From Anaeroplasma sp902783745 (GTDB lineage Bacteria > Bacillota_I > Bacilli_A > Acholeplasmatales > Anaeroplasmataceae), in the NCBI GenBank assembly GCA_946617655.1, contig CAMOKL010000001.1:1-64000 (forward strand): a stretch of DNA of 64,000 bases. The letters run 5' to 3'. The notes below the pieces were generated by a model, which had not been told where the DNA came from, made no database searches, and saw only the letters and a list, made by a program, of their open reading frames with translations. How positions within the stretch are numbered: the stretch's first letter is position 1; each line of letters begins with the position of its first letter. A program made the translations under genes and the position numbers. Below are positions 26,741-35,131 of the stretch, piece by piece.

Positions 26741-28579
26741 TTGGCTTCAACTCCAAATGAGGTAATTGAATCAACAGATATAGTTTCTTTGATATCTAAA
26801 TATGTTCCTTTGGAAAAGCAAGGTAAAGACTATAAGGGTGTTTGTCCATTTCATAATGAAAAGACCCCATCATTTATGGTTTCACCTGAAAAGAAAATTT
26901 TTAAATGCTTTGGATGTGGTGCTTCAGGAAATGCTTTAGGATTTCTAATGAAGTATCACAATATTCCATATGCAGATGCAATAAAAGAGCTTTATCAATT
27001 TAATGGATTAGAATATAAATTTCAGCAAACAAAAACTGATTCTAAAAAGAAATATTATGACATAATGAATAAAGCTATAGAATTTTACCAAAGAAATCTA
27101 GAATTATCTGAGGAAGGTAGAATTGCTAAGGAATATTTATTAAAACGTGGTATTGATGATTCAATCATTAATGAATTTAAGATTGGTCTTGCTCCTAAAA
27201 TAGGAAATACATTATATAGTGTATTAAAAGAAATTGGATTTTTAGAACTTGATATTTCCGATGTTGGTTTAATTGATAAAAATGATAATGGATATTATGA
27301 TATTTTTTCAAATAGAATAATGTTCCCTATATTTGATGAATATGATAATCCAATTGCATTCTCTGCAAGAATATATAGAGAAGAAGATAAAGCAAAAGGA
27401 CAGCCTAAATATTTAAATTCAAGAGAATCTATAATATTTAAAAAAGGTGAAACTATATTTAACCTTAATAAGGCTAAAATAGAAATAAATAGAAAAAAGC
27501 GTGTCGTATTACATGAAGGCCAAATGGATGTAATAGCATCCTATAGAGCTGGAAATAAAGAAGCAATATGTACACTAGGTACTGCATTAACAGTAGACCA
27601 GGTTAAATTACTTTCAAAATACACTAATCATGCAATAATTTGCTATGATGGTGACTCTGCAGGTATACATGCATCACTTCGTGCAATAGATATGTTTAAG
27701 AATAATGGATTTGTTGTTCATTTATGTTTATTACCTCGTGGTATGGACCCAGATGAATATATCAAAAAATTTGGTAATGAAGGTTACTTAGATTTTTTTG
27801 AGAATAATATTATTGATCCATTACAATATAAATTTGAAACAGCATTCATAGGAAGAGACTTAGAAGATTTAGAAGGATTAAATGAAGTTAAAAATATTAT
27901 ATTTTCAACTATTTTATCCGAACCAAGTGCAATAATTCGTGAGGATTATTTAAAAAGGTTATCTGAAAGATTAAAATCTAGCTATGATGCAGTTAATAGA
28001 GATTTCATTGCATTTGAACAAACTCATGCAACAAATCAAGGATATAGTATTGTTAATAATCCAATTAATAATACAAAGGAAGAAGTTATAGAGACCGCAA
28101 GACCTTTAAAAAAGGTTTTATGGAATAATATTTGTGAGCCAGATTTAATTTTCCTTGGATTACAAGGAAAGGATCTAGCTTTAAGAATTGATAATGAAAT
28201 TGGTAATTTCATTGATGGTTTTTCTCCTACAGGACAAAAGCTTTGGATGAGATTAGTCAATGATTATTATGCAAATTATGATGAATTTAATGAAGGCTAT
28301 TTTGTTAAGCTTTTAAATCCAAACGATGAAGGTAAGCTTTATTTAGATATTGGCGCATATAAGAGAAAGAATTATACAGAGAATATGATGGAAGAATCTG
28401 AGATTGAAAAGTGCGTGACCAAACTAAAAATCATATCAATTCAAGGAAGAATAAAGCAAACACAAAAGCAAATATCAACAACGCTTGATTCTAAAACAAA
28501 ATTAAAGCTTGTTGCAAGTGTTGAAACCTTAAAAAGACAAGAAGCAAATCTAAAAGCTAAGCTTGTAAAGCATAATTAG
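26741..28579 (+). CDS. dnaG: DNA primase
   Basis: About 612 residues. Makes RNA primers for DNA replication. The N-terminal CHC2 zinc domain has CPFHNEKTPSF and CFGCGASG; the TOPRIM metal site has EGQMD (E259) and YDGDSAG (D303, D305). The C-terminal region (from about 430) is the helicase-binding domain. The start is uncertain: TTG at 26741 has GGTGA five bases upstream, while the ATG at 26729 directly abuts AAAGG. It lies 12 bp before rpoD in the standard macromolecular synthesis order. Confidence 0.95.
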   Translation: MASTPNEVIESTDIVSLISKYVPLEKQGKDYKGVCPFHNEKTPSFMVSPEKKIFKCFGCGASGNALGFLMKYHNIPYADAIKELYQFNGLEYKFQQTKTDSKKKYYDIMNKAIEFYQRNLELSEEGRIAKEYLLKRGIDDSIINEFKIGLAPKIGNTLYSVLKEIGFLELDISDVGLIDKNDNGYYDIFSNRIMFPIFDEYDNPIAFSARIYREEDKAKGQPKYLNSRESIIFKKGETIFNLNKAKIEINRKKRVVLHEGQMDVIASYRAGNKEAICTLGTALTVDQVKLLSKYTNHAIICYDGDSAGIHASLRAIDMFKNNGFVVHLCLLPRGMDPDEYIKKFGNEGYLDFFENNIIDPLQYKFETAFIGRDLEDLEGLNEVKNIIFSTILSEPSAIIREDYLKRLSERLKSSYDAVNRDFIAFEQTHATNQGYSIVNNPINNTKEEVIETARPLKKVLWNNICEPDLIFLGLQGKDLALRIDNEIGNFIDGFSPTGQKLWMRLVNDYYANYDEFNEGYFVKLLNPNDEGKLYLDIGAYKRKNYTENMMEESEIEKCVTKLKIISIQGRIKQTQKQISTTLDSKTKLKLVASVETLKRQEANLKAKLVKHN

Positions 28580-28591
28580 GAGGATTATTGA

Positions 28592-29827
28592 ATGGAAAAG
28601 CAGATTGATTTCAATGAAGTACTTAATCAGTTAATTGAAAAAGGTAAAAAGAATGATAATATCGTTTATGAAAAGGATATTAAAGAATTCTATTTAGATG
28701 TTACTGATGAATATGACAAAATTGAAGCAGAACTTGAAAAGAATGGTATTGATGTAATGCCATCAGAAGAAGAGGAAGAAGAAATCGAAGACGGACCATC
28801 AGCATTTGACGCTGTTGAAGAAGTAGATATTACCTCTTATGATGTATTACCATCTTCAATTAAAGTAGATGACCCAGTTAGAATGTATTTAAAGGATATT
28901 GGTAAGGTTGCTTTACTATCATTAGAAGATGAAACTAGATTTGCTAATTTAGTTGTTGAAGGCCGTGCAGCTTTAGAGAAAAAGGAAATTATTGATTCTG
29001 ACCCTGAAAAGCAAGCAAATATTTCAGCTGATGAATATGAGGCTTTAGAGGCTAAGGTTGCTGCTGCAGAATTTGCAAAGGAAAAACTTATTAATGCTAA
29101 CTTACGTTTAGTTGTTTCTATTGCTAAGAAATATATGAATAGAGGACTTCCTTTCTTGGATTTAATTCAAGAAGGTAATATGGGTTTAATTAAGGCTGTT
29201 GATAAGTTTGACCCTGATAGAGGATTTAAGTTCTCAACTTATGCAACTTGGTGGATTAGACAGGCTATTACAAGAGCTGTTGCTGACCAAGCAAGAACAA
29301 TTCGTATCCCAGTTCATATGGTTGAAACAATTAATAAGCTAGTTAGAGTACAAAGACAACTTGTACAAGAATTATCAAGAGAAGCAACTCCTGAAGAAGT
29401 TGCTGAACGTATGGGTATATCAGTTGAAAAGGTTCAACAAATTCAAAGAATTGCATTAGAGCCTATTTCGCTTGAAAATCCAGTTGGTGAGGAAGAAGAT
29501 TCTTGCTTAGGAGATTTCATTTCTGACCCACATGCATTAGACCCATATGAATATACAGAAAAGATTAAGCTTCGTAAAGAAATTGATGAAGTACTTGCTA
29601 CATTAACTGACCGTGAACAAAAGGTTATTCGTCTAAGATTTGGTATTCCTAAGGAAGGAGATCCAGATTATGATGGTATCGAAGCAAGACCACATACTCT
29701 AGAAGAGGTTGGCAAGGAATTTAATGTTACACGTGAAAGAATTCGTCAGATTGAAGCAAAGGCTATTAGAAAATTAAAACATCCATCTAAGTCTAAGAAA
29801 TTAAAAGATTTTATTAATAACGATTAA
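28592..29827 (+). CDS. rpoD: Primary RNA polymerase sigma factor (SigA/RpoD)
   Basis: 411 residues. Region 1.1-like acidic N-terminus, region 1.2 (DDPVRMYLKDIGKVALLS), region 2 (NANLRLVVSIAKKY, DLIQEGNMGLIKAVDKFDP, FSTYATWWIRQAITRA), region 3 and region 4 (VTRERIRQIEAKAIRKL) are all present. Between RFG and TLEEVG in region 4 there are 17 residues (IPKEGDPDYDGIEARPH), about ten more than the usual LDDGxxR type. GGAGG lies before the ATG. Its promoters in this window are mostly of the extended -10 kind. It follows dnaG and precedes trmK by 2 bp, as in Bacillus-type gene order. Confidence 0.96.
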   Translation: MEKQIDFNEVLNQLIEKGKKNDNIVYEKDIKEFYLDVTDEYDKIEAELEKNGIDVMPSEEEEEEIEDGPSAFDAVEEVDITSYDVLPSSIKVDDPVRMYLKDIGKVALLSLEDETRFANLVVEGRAALEKKEIIDSDPEKQANISADEYEALEAKVAAAEFAKEKLINANLRLVVSIAKKYMNRGLPFLDLIQEGNMGLIKAVDKFDPDRGFKFSTYATWWIRQAITRAVADQARTIRIPVHMVETINKLVRVQRQLVQELSREATPEEVAERMGISVEKVQQIQRIALEPISLENPVGEEEDSCLGDFISDPHALDPYEYTEKIKLRKEIDEVLATLTDREQKVIRLRFGIPKEGDPDYDGIEARPHTLEEVGKEFNVTRERIRQIEAKAIRKLKHPSKSKKLKDFINND

Positions 29828-29829
29828 TT

Positions 29830-31236
29830 ATGGATAGAATAGATTTAATTGCAAGCTTAGCTAAAGGCTCTAAATGTGTTGTTGATGTAGGATGTGATCA
29901 CGCATATACTGCAATTAGAGCGGTTAAGTATTATGGATGTGAAACTGCAATTGCCTGTGATATAAATGAAGGTCCTTTAAAAAAAGCTGAAGAAAGTATT
30001 TTAGAATACAATTTAGAGGGTAGGATTAAAACTGTTTTATCTGATGGTTTAAAAGAAATCATTGATGATTTTGATACGGTAATTATTGCAGGAATGGGTG
30101 GAAACCTAATTAAGGATATATTAAAGGAATCATATAACAAAATTTATGGTAAAAAGATTATTGTTGAAGCTAATAAGGATTCAGCAGTTGTTAGAAAATA
30201 TTTAACAGAAAATGGTTTTATGATTTCTAAAGAATATGCAATAACTGATAATGATAAATATTATGAAATAATAGTATTTAAAAATGGTATTTGTGATTAT
30301 TCCTCAAAAGAAATAAAATATGGCCCATTATTATTATCAAATAAGCCTGAAGCTTTTATAAATCATTATCAAGCTTTAATTAATACCTTATCAAAGGGAT
30401 TAAATGATATTAATGATTTACAAAAGAAAAAAGATTTAGAAAGAACTATTAGTGAATTAAATGAAGTAATAGGTATTTCATTTAATGAAAAAGAGTATAT
30501 TAAGGATACAAAAAATTATTATAGAACATTTTGGATTGATGATGAAACTAGACCTACAATAATTATTTCTGCAGGTGGTGGATATCAATATACTTCTCCA
30601 AGAGAAGAAATTCCTGTAATGAAAAAGTATCATGAAAAAGGATATCATGTTGTAATTGTTAATTATCGTGAAACAAAAGAAGATAGATATCCTCTACCTC
30701 AAAGCTATTTAGCATATGTTATAGGCTTAATACAAGATGATTATCATGTATCAAAGCTTATTGGTATTGGCTTTAGTGCTGGTGGCCATTGTATTCTTGA
30801 GGTAAATTGCCATAATAAGGATTATGGTATTAGAAGATGTGATCTTTTAATATTAGGATATCCTGTTATAACATCTAATGAATTATATTCTCATCAAGGT
30901 TCTTTTAAGAATTTATTATTTGAAAAATATGGTGATGAAAAATTAATGAATTATTTATCACTTGAAACTCAAATTGATGAATCAATGCCAGATTTATTCT
31001 TATGGGGGACATTTACTGATGAATCAGTTAATGTAATGAATTCATTATTATTACTTGAAGCCTATAAGAAGAATCATTTAAATGCGGAATATCATTTATT
31101 CCCATTAGGTGGACATGGTTTATCTGTTGCAAATGAAGAATCAAGTCAAGGTAATAGTGAAAAGGTTATTCCTTATGTTGAGGATTGGGTTGCTTATTCA
31201 TTAAAATGGTTAGATTATAAATTAAAGCTTTCTTAG
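29830..31236 (+). CDS. trmK: Fusion: TrmK tRNA (adenine22-N1)-methyltransferase + alpha/beta hydrolase (BD-FAE-like esterase)
   Basis: 468 residues, about twice the length of TrmK. Residues 1-225 are TrmK: SAM site CVVDVGCDHAYTAI (about 16-29), ACDINEGPLKKAEE, and IIAGMGGNLI. TrmK methylates A22 of some tRNAs and normally sits after rpoD, as here. Residues about 235-465 are an alpha/beta hydrolase: oxyanion segment ISAGGGYQYTSPREEIP, nucleophile GFSAGGH (S316), acid in TFTDESV (D397) and His in GGHGLS (H429), so the triad is complete and resembles acetylxylan-type carbohydrate esterases. There is no stop or start between the halves. Such a fusion is unusual; the hydrolase may act on a modified nucleoside or simply be tethered. 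No ribosome site is evident, so translation is probably coupled to rpoD. Confidence 0.85.
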   Translation: MDRIDLIASLAKGSKCVVDVGCDHAYTAIRAVKYYGCETAIACDINEGPLKKAEESILEYNLEGRIKTVLSDGLKEIIDDFDTVIIAGMGGNLIKDILKESYNKIYGKKIIVEANKDSAVVRKYLTENGFMISKEYAITDNDKYYEIIVFKNGICDYSSKEIKYGPLLLSNKPEAFINHYQALINTLSKGLNDINDLQKKKDLERTISELNEVIGISFNEKEYIKDTKNYYRTFWIDDETRPTIIISAGGGYQYTSPREEIPVMKKYHEKGYHVVIVNYRETKEDRYPLPQSYLAYVIGLIQDDYHVSKLIGIGFSAGGHCILEVNCHNKDYGIRRCDLLILGYPVITSNELYSHQGSFKNLLFEKYGDEKLMNYLSLETQIDESMPDLFLWGTFTDESVNVMNSLLLLEAYKKNHLNAEYHLFPLGGHGLSVANEESSQGNSEKVIPYVEDWVAYSLKWLDYKLKLS

Positions 31237-31249
31237 GGAAGCTTTTTTT
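31224..31249 (+). terminator. Terminator of the dnaG-rpoD-trmK unit
   Basis: A 7-bp stem AAAGCTT (31224-31230) / AAGCTTT (31239-31245) overlapping the stop codon, followed by a T-run. Confidence 0.8.
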
Positions 31250-31278
31250 ATTTAAAGAATGTAAAAATATACTTATTA

Positions 31279-31287
31279 TGTTATAAT
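31279..31287 (+). promoter_or_regulatory. Extended -10 promoter of pflA
   Basis: TGTTATAAT at 31279-31287, 29 bp before the pflA ATG, which has AAAGGAGG. Confidence 0.6.
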
Positions 31288-31316
31288 ATTTTTGCGAATT
31301 ATAAAGGAGGCAAATT

Positions 31317-32057
31317 ATGGAAGGTAAAATACATTCATTTTTTGCAGGTGGTACTGTTGATGGACCAGGAATTAGATATGTAGTATTTGTAAAAGGCTGT
31401 CCATTACGCTGTCAATATTGCCATAATCCTGATACTTGGACACAAGAAAATGCACAAATTTTTAGTGCAAAGGAAGTATTCGATAAAGGGATTAAATATA
31501 AAGGATATTTTGGAACTGAAGGTGGAGTAACTGTTACAGGCGGAGAACCTTTAGTTCAAATTGATTTTGTGACTGAATTATTTAAGCTTTTTAAGGAAGC
31601 AAATGTTAATACTGCGCTTGATACATCAGGTATTTTATTTGATGAGTCAAATCCTGTAATGATGAAAAAAATTGAAGAATTACTAAAATATACAGATTTA
31701 GTTTTATTAGATATTAAGCATATTGATGATGAATGTCATATAAAGCTTACAGGTAAATCTAATAAAAATGTATTAGCTTTTGCAAAATATTTATCTACAC
31801 ATAACAAACATATGTGGATAAGACATGTATTAGTTCCTGGTATTACATTAAATGACGAATATTTAATTAAAACACGTCAATTTATTGAAACACTAAATAA
31901 TGTTGATAAGATAGAGGTATTACCATATCATGATATGGCAAAGCCTAAATATGAGGCATTAGGAATTGATTATGTTTTAAAGGATACAAGAATTCCTACT
32001 AAAGAAGAAGTTAAACATGCAAAATATTTGTTAGGAGTGATTAAAGATGCAGCTTAA
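31317..32057 (+). CDS. pflA: Pyruvate formate-lyase activating enzyme (radical SAM)
   Basis: 246 residues. Uses SAM and a 4Fe-4S cluster to abstract a hydrogen from the glycine of PFL, making the glycyl radical. The cluster motif CPLRCQYC has C28, C32 and C35, followed by HNPDTW and TGGEPLVQ; the C-terminal DKIEVLPYH is typical of PflA. It sits upstream of its probable substrate genes with one thioredoxin-like gene between. Here the glycine is on a separate small protein (34756-34989), so PflA would have to recognise that subunit within the complex or free. Confidence 0.95.
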   Translation: MEGKIHSFFAGGTVDGPGIRYVVFVKGCPLRCQYCHNPDTWTQENAQIFSAKEVFDKGIKYKGYFGTEGGVTVTGGEPLVQIDFVTELFKLFKEANVNTALDTSGILFDESNPVMMKKIEELLKYTDLVLLDIKHIDDECHIKLTGKSNKNVLAFAKYLSTHNKHMWIRHVLVPGITLNDEYLIKTRQFIETLNNVDKIEVLPYHDMAKPKYEALGIDYVLKDTRIPTKEEVKHAKYLLGVIKDAA

Positions 32058-32376
32058 TAGTAAAAATTATAAAGAATACTTAAAAGGTATAAGTGTTGTT
32101 GAGGTATCAGGTGAGTCTTGTGCAAACTGCTTAACATTAATGCCTATACTAAATAAATTAGTATCCAAAAGAACTGATTGTAATCTACATCATATAGAAG
32201 CAGCTGAAGATACTATGGATTTAATAATGAAGTATGAAATTGAATCTGTACCCCAGATTTTAATATTATATAATGATACATTAGAAGAAAGATGCAGAGG
32301 CTTTCAACCAGAAGAAATCTTAGAAATTTGGTTAGATAAGAAAATTTCTGATGTGAAAGCAAAGCATAATTTATAA
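32047..32376 (+). CDS. Thioredoxin-like protein with CANC site
   Basis: 109 residues. Thioredoxin-fold pattern with VVEVSGESCANCLTL, where the redox pair is C25 and C28 (CANC instead of CGPC), and YEIESVPQIL holding the cis-proline. It overlaps pflA by 11 bp with GGAGTG upstream, so both are translated from one mRNA. Its function is unknown; the position suggests a role in thiol state of the PFL system or of the activase, which is inference only. Confidence 0.8.
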   Translation: MQLNSKNYKEYLKGISVVEVSGESCANCLTLMPILNKLVSKRTDCNLHHIEAAEDTMDLIMKYEIESVPQILILYNDTLEERCRGFQPEEILEIWLDKKISDVKAKHNL

Positions 32377-32441
32377 TTTATTTTCCAATTATTTATATTA
32401 TGTAATAGATTTTATTCTATAATATGTAACTAAGTATTAAA

Positions 32442-32500
32442 AATGGTATTCAAAAAAGAAAGATATATTTCTTTTCTAAAGAATATCATTTTTTCTTTTC
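32442..32500 (+). terminator. Terminator of the pflA-thioredoxin unit
   Basis: Nested stem AATGGTATTC / GAATATCATT with an inner AAAGAAA/TTTCTTT-type pair, followed by TTTTTTCTTTTC. It separates pflA from the pflB promoter. Confidence 0.6.
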
Positions 32501-32589
32501 TTGAATTTTTGTAATAATTCTTCTTAAAAGTATTATCTTTATGAAAACGTTATTATTAAGAATTATTCTCAATAAATTCTAAAATTCTA

Positions 32590-32618
32590 TTGATTATATA
32601 TCTCATTTGATATATAAT
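32590..32618 (+). promoter_or_regulatory. pflB promoter containing a 26-bp palindrome
   Basis: TTGATT (32590-32595), 17-bp spacer, TATAAT (32613-32618). The spacer and -10 lie inside a perfect inverted repeat, ATTATATATC (32593-32602) and GATATATAAT (32609-32618), separated by TCATTT. A second perfect repeat, CAATGAG (32626-32632) / CTCATTG (32640-32646), lies at the start of the transcript. Both could be repressor or activator sites; the second could also be a mRNA hairpin. Confidence 0.75.
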
Positions 32619-32670
32619 ATTTTTGCAATGAGAAATATACTCATTGGAAAAGAAAGAAAGAGGTATTTTT

Positions 32671-34701
32671 ATGTACAAAGGATGGGAAGGATTCGTTCCT
32701 GGTAAGTGGAGCAACGACGAAATTGACGTACGTGACTTCATTCAAAGAAATTATACTCCTTATGAGGGAGATTCAAGCTTCTTAGCTGGTCCAACTGCTG
32801 CAACAACAGAGTTATGGAGAGAAGTTTCAGAACTTATGAAGGAAGAGCATGCTAAGGGTGGCGTTTTAGATTGTGATATCGATAATCCATCTCAAGTTAA
32901 TTCTCATAAGCCTGGATATATTAACAAGGATTTAGAAAAGATTGTTGGTCTTCAAACTGATAAGCCTTTAAAGAGAGCTTTCATGCCAAATGGTGGTATC
33001 AGAATGGCTGTTCAAGCTGCTGAACAATATGGCTATACTATTGATGAAACAATTAAGAATTTCTATTTAAAGTATCGTAAGACTCATAACGATGGTGTAT
33101 TTGACGTTTATACTCCTGAAATGAGAGCTTGCCGTACAGCTCATATTTTAACTGGTTTACCTGATACTTATGGTAGAGGTAGAATCGTTGGTGATTACAG
33201 AAGAGTTGCACTTTATGGTGTTGACTACTTAATCAAGAAAAAGGAAGAAGATAAGGCTTTAATCTGTGGTGAAATGACACCAGATAGAGTTAGAGATAGA
33301 GAAGAAATTGCTGAACAAATTAAAGCATTAAAGCAGTTCAAGGAAATGACATTATCATATGGTATTGATACTTCTAAGCCTGCAACAAACGCTCAAGAAG
33401 CAGTTCAATTCTTATATTTTGGATATTTAGCAGCTGTTAAGGACCAAAATGGTGCTGCCATGTCTATTGGTCGTAACAATGCATTCTTAGATATTTATTT
33501 CGAAAGAGATTTAAAGAATGGTGTATTAACTGAAGAAGAAGCTCAGGAAATCATTGACCATTTCGTTATGAAGTTAAGAATGGTTAGATTTGCTCGTATT
33601 CAATCATACAATGAATTATTCTCAGGGGATCCAGTATGGGTTACTGAATCAATTGGTGGTATGGGTACTGATGGTAGAACTTTAGTTACTAAGACAGCAT
33701 TCCGTTTATTACACACTCTTGAAAACATGGGACCAGCTCCAGAACCAAACTTAACAGTTTTATGGTCTAAGAGATTACCTCGTGGATTCAAGGAATATTG
33801 TGCATCATTATCAATTAAAACATCTGCAATTCAATATGAATCAGATGAATTAATGAGACCATACATGGGCGATGATTACAACATTGCATGCTGTGTTTCT
33901 TCAATGAGAGAAGGAAAGGAAATGCAATTCTTCGGTGCTCGTGCTAACTTAGCTAAGTGCTTACTATACGCTATTAACGGTGGTAAGGATGAATTATTGA
34001 AGGATAAGGTTACAGGTAAGGCTGTACAAGTTGGTCCTGAATATCAACCAATTATGGGTGATGGTCCATTAAACTTCGATGAAGTTAAGCATAAGTATGA
34101 AGTTATGATGGACTGGTTAGCAGATATCTATGTTAATACATTAAACGCTATTCACTATATGCATGATAAGTATTCTTATGAAGCATTCGAAATGTCATTA
34201 CATGATTCTAATGTTCATAGATATTTCGCAACAGGTATCGCAGGTTTATCAGTAGCAGTTGACTCATTATCAGCTATTAAGTATGCAAAAGTTACTCCAA
34301 TTCGTGATGCTGAAGGCTTAGTTGTTGATTACAAGACTGAAGGAGATTTCCCTAAGTATGGTAATAACGATGATAGAGTTGATGAAATCGCTGTATGGCT
34401 AGTAAAGACTTTCATGAACGATATCAGAAAGCATTATACATATAGAGGTTCTGAACCTACTATGTCAATCTTAACTATTACATCTAACGTTGTATATGGT
34501 AAGAAGACTGGTAATACACCAGATGGACGTAGAGTTGGTGTACCTCTAGCTCCAGGTGCAAACCCAATGATGGGTAGAGATTCTAATGGTGCATTAGCAT
34601 CACTTGAGTCTGTTGCTAAGTTACCTTATGAGGATTCAAGAGATGGTATTTCTAATACATTCGCTATGACTCCTGCTGCATTAGGTAAGGATGAAGACTA
34701 A
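32671..34701 (+). CDS. pflB: Pyruvate formate-lyase catalytic chain lacking the glycyl-radical domain
   Basis: 676 residues. PFL cleaves pyruvate and CoA to acetyl-CoA and formate. The barrel and active-site cysteines are present (IACCVSSM, C407/C408), and the C-terminal blocks NVVYGKKTGNTPDGRR and SNTFAMTPAALGKDED are intact. The protein stops just there, where standard PFL (about 740-760 residues) continues with the NL..LLDGY region and RVSGYAV. That missing part is the next gene. Three in-frame stops and a strong ribosome site separate the two, so this is a real split and not a sequencing frameshift. The ATG at 32671 follows AAAGAGG; an in-frame TTG at 32644 is rejected. The codon bias is typical of high expression. 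Confidence 0.95.
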   Translation: MYKGWEGFVPGKWSNDEIDVRDFIQRNYTPYEGDSSFLAGPTAATTELWREVSELMKEEHAKGGVLDCDIDNPSQVNSHKPGYINKDLEKIVGLQTDKPLKRAFMPNGGIRMAVQAAEQYGYTIDETIKNFYLKYRKTHNDGVFDVYTPEMRACRTAHILTGLPDTYGRGRIVGDYRRVALYGVDYLIKKKEEDKALICGEMTPDRVRDREEIAEQIKALKQFKEMTLSYGIDTSKPATNAQEAVQFLYFGYLAAVKDQNGAAMSIGRNNAFLDIYFERDLKNGVLTEEEAQEIIDHFVMKLRMVRFARIQSYNELFSGDPVWVTESIGGMGTDGRTLVTKTAFRLLHTLENMGPAPEPNLTVLWSKRLPRGFKEYCASLSIKTSAIQYESDELMRPYMGDDYNIACCVSSMREGKEMQFFGARANLAKCLLYAINGGKDELLKDKVTGKAVQVGPEYQPIMGDGPLNFDEVKHKYEVMMDWLADIYVNTLNAIHYMHDKYSYEAFEMSLHDSNVHRYFATGIAGLSVAVDSLSAIKYAKVTPIRDAEGLVVDYKTEGDFPKYGNNDDRVDEIAVWLVKTFMNDIRKHYTYRGSEPTMSILTITSNVVYGKKTGNTPDGRRVGVPLAPGANPMMGRDSNGALASLESVAKLPYEDSRDGISNTFAMTPAALGKDED

Positions 34702-34755
34702 TTCTAACGTATAAAAGCATAGATTACTATAAGACAAATTAAGGAGGAAACAATT

Positions 34756-34989
34756 ATGTCACAAAGAGTAAACAATTTAGTTCAATTACTTGATACATAT
34801 GTATCAGATGGTGGTTACCACCTAAATGTTAATGTATTTAACCGTGATACATTATTAGACGCTCAGGCACATCCTGAAAAATATCCTCAATTAACTATTC
34901 GTGTATCTGGATACGCAGTTAAGTTCATCAATCTTACTAAGGAACAACAAGATGATGTAATTTCTCGTACTATTCATGAATCTATGTAA
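34756..34989 (+). CDS. Separate glycyl-radical subunit of pyruvate formate-lyase (GrcA/YfiD-like)
   Basis: 77 residues. Aligns by eye with the C-terminal end of PFL: NNLVQLLDTY, GGYHLNVNVFNRDTLLDA, HPEKYPQLTIRVSGYAV (radical Gly52) and LTKEQQDDVISRTIHESM. It has AAGGAGG upstream and lies 54 bp after the catalytic chain, in the same frame (18 codons apart). The sum of both chains, 753 residues, equals a complete PFL. In E. coli GrcA is an accessory repair protein for oxygen-cleaved PFL; here the catalytic chain has no glycine of its own, so this subunit should be obligatory. Confidence 0.93.
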   Translation: MSQRVNNLVQLLDTYVSDGGYHLNVNVFNRDTLLDAQAHPEKYPQLTIRVSGYAVKFINLTKEQQDDVISRTIHESM

Positions 34990-35027
34990 TTGAAGAAGTA
35001 CATAAAAATCTTTATAAATAAATAATT

Positions 35028-35078
35028 AAAAAGCTGTATTATCAAGCATTAATTTGCTTAGGTATTACAGCTTTTTTC
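35028..35078 (+). terminator. Terminator of the split PFL operon
   Basis: Outer stem AAAAAGCTGTA (35028-35038) / TACAGCTTTTT (35066-35076) with an inner AAGCA/TTGCTT pair, then T-run. Confidence 0.88.
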
Positions 35079-35093
35079 TTTATATTAATTTTA

Positions 35094-35124
35094 TAAAAAA
35101 TAAAAGAGGTTCAATAGAACCTCT
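35094..35124 (-). terminator. Terminator of the M18 aminopeptidase gene
   Basis: On the minus strand an 8-bp perfect stem (AGAGGTTC/GAACCTCT, 35105-35124) is followed by TTTTATTTTTT. Confidence 0.85.
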
Positions 35125-35131
35125 AATAAAT

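Noticed and set aside
34699..34755. Possible frameshift or nonsense error breaking a normal pflB
   Set aside because: The joint has three in-frame stops, a perfect AAGGAGG and no lost conserved residues; two ordered genes explain it better than a single error.
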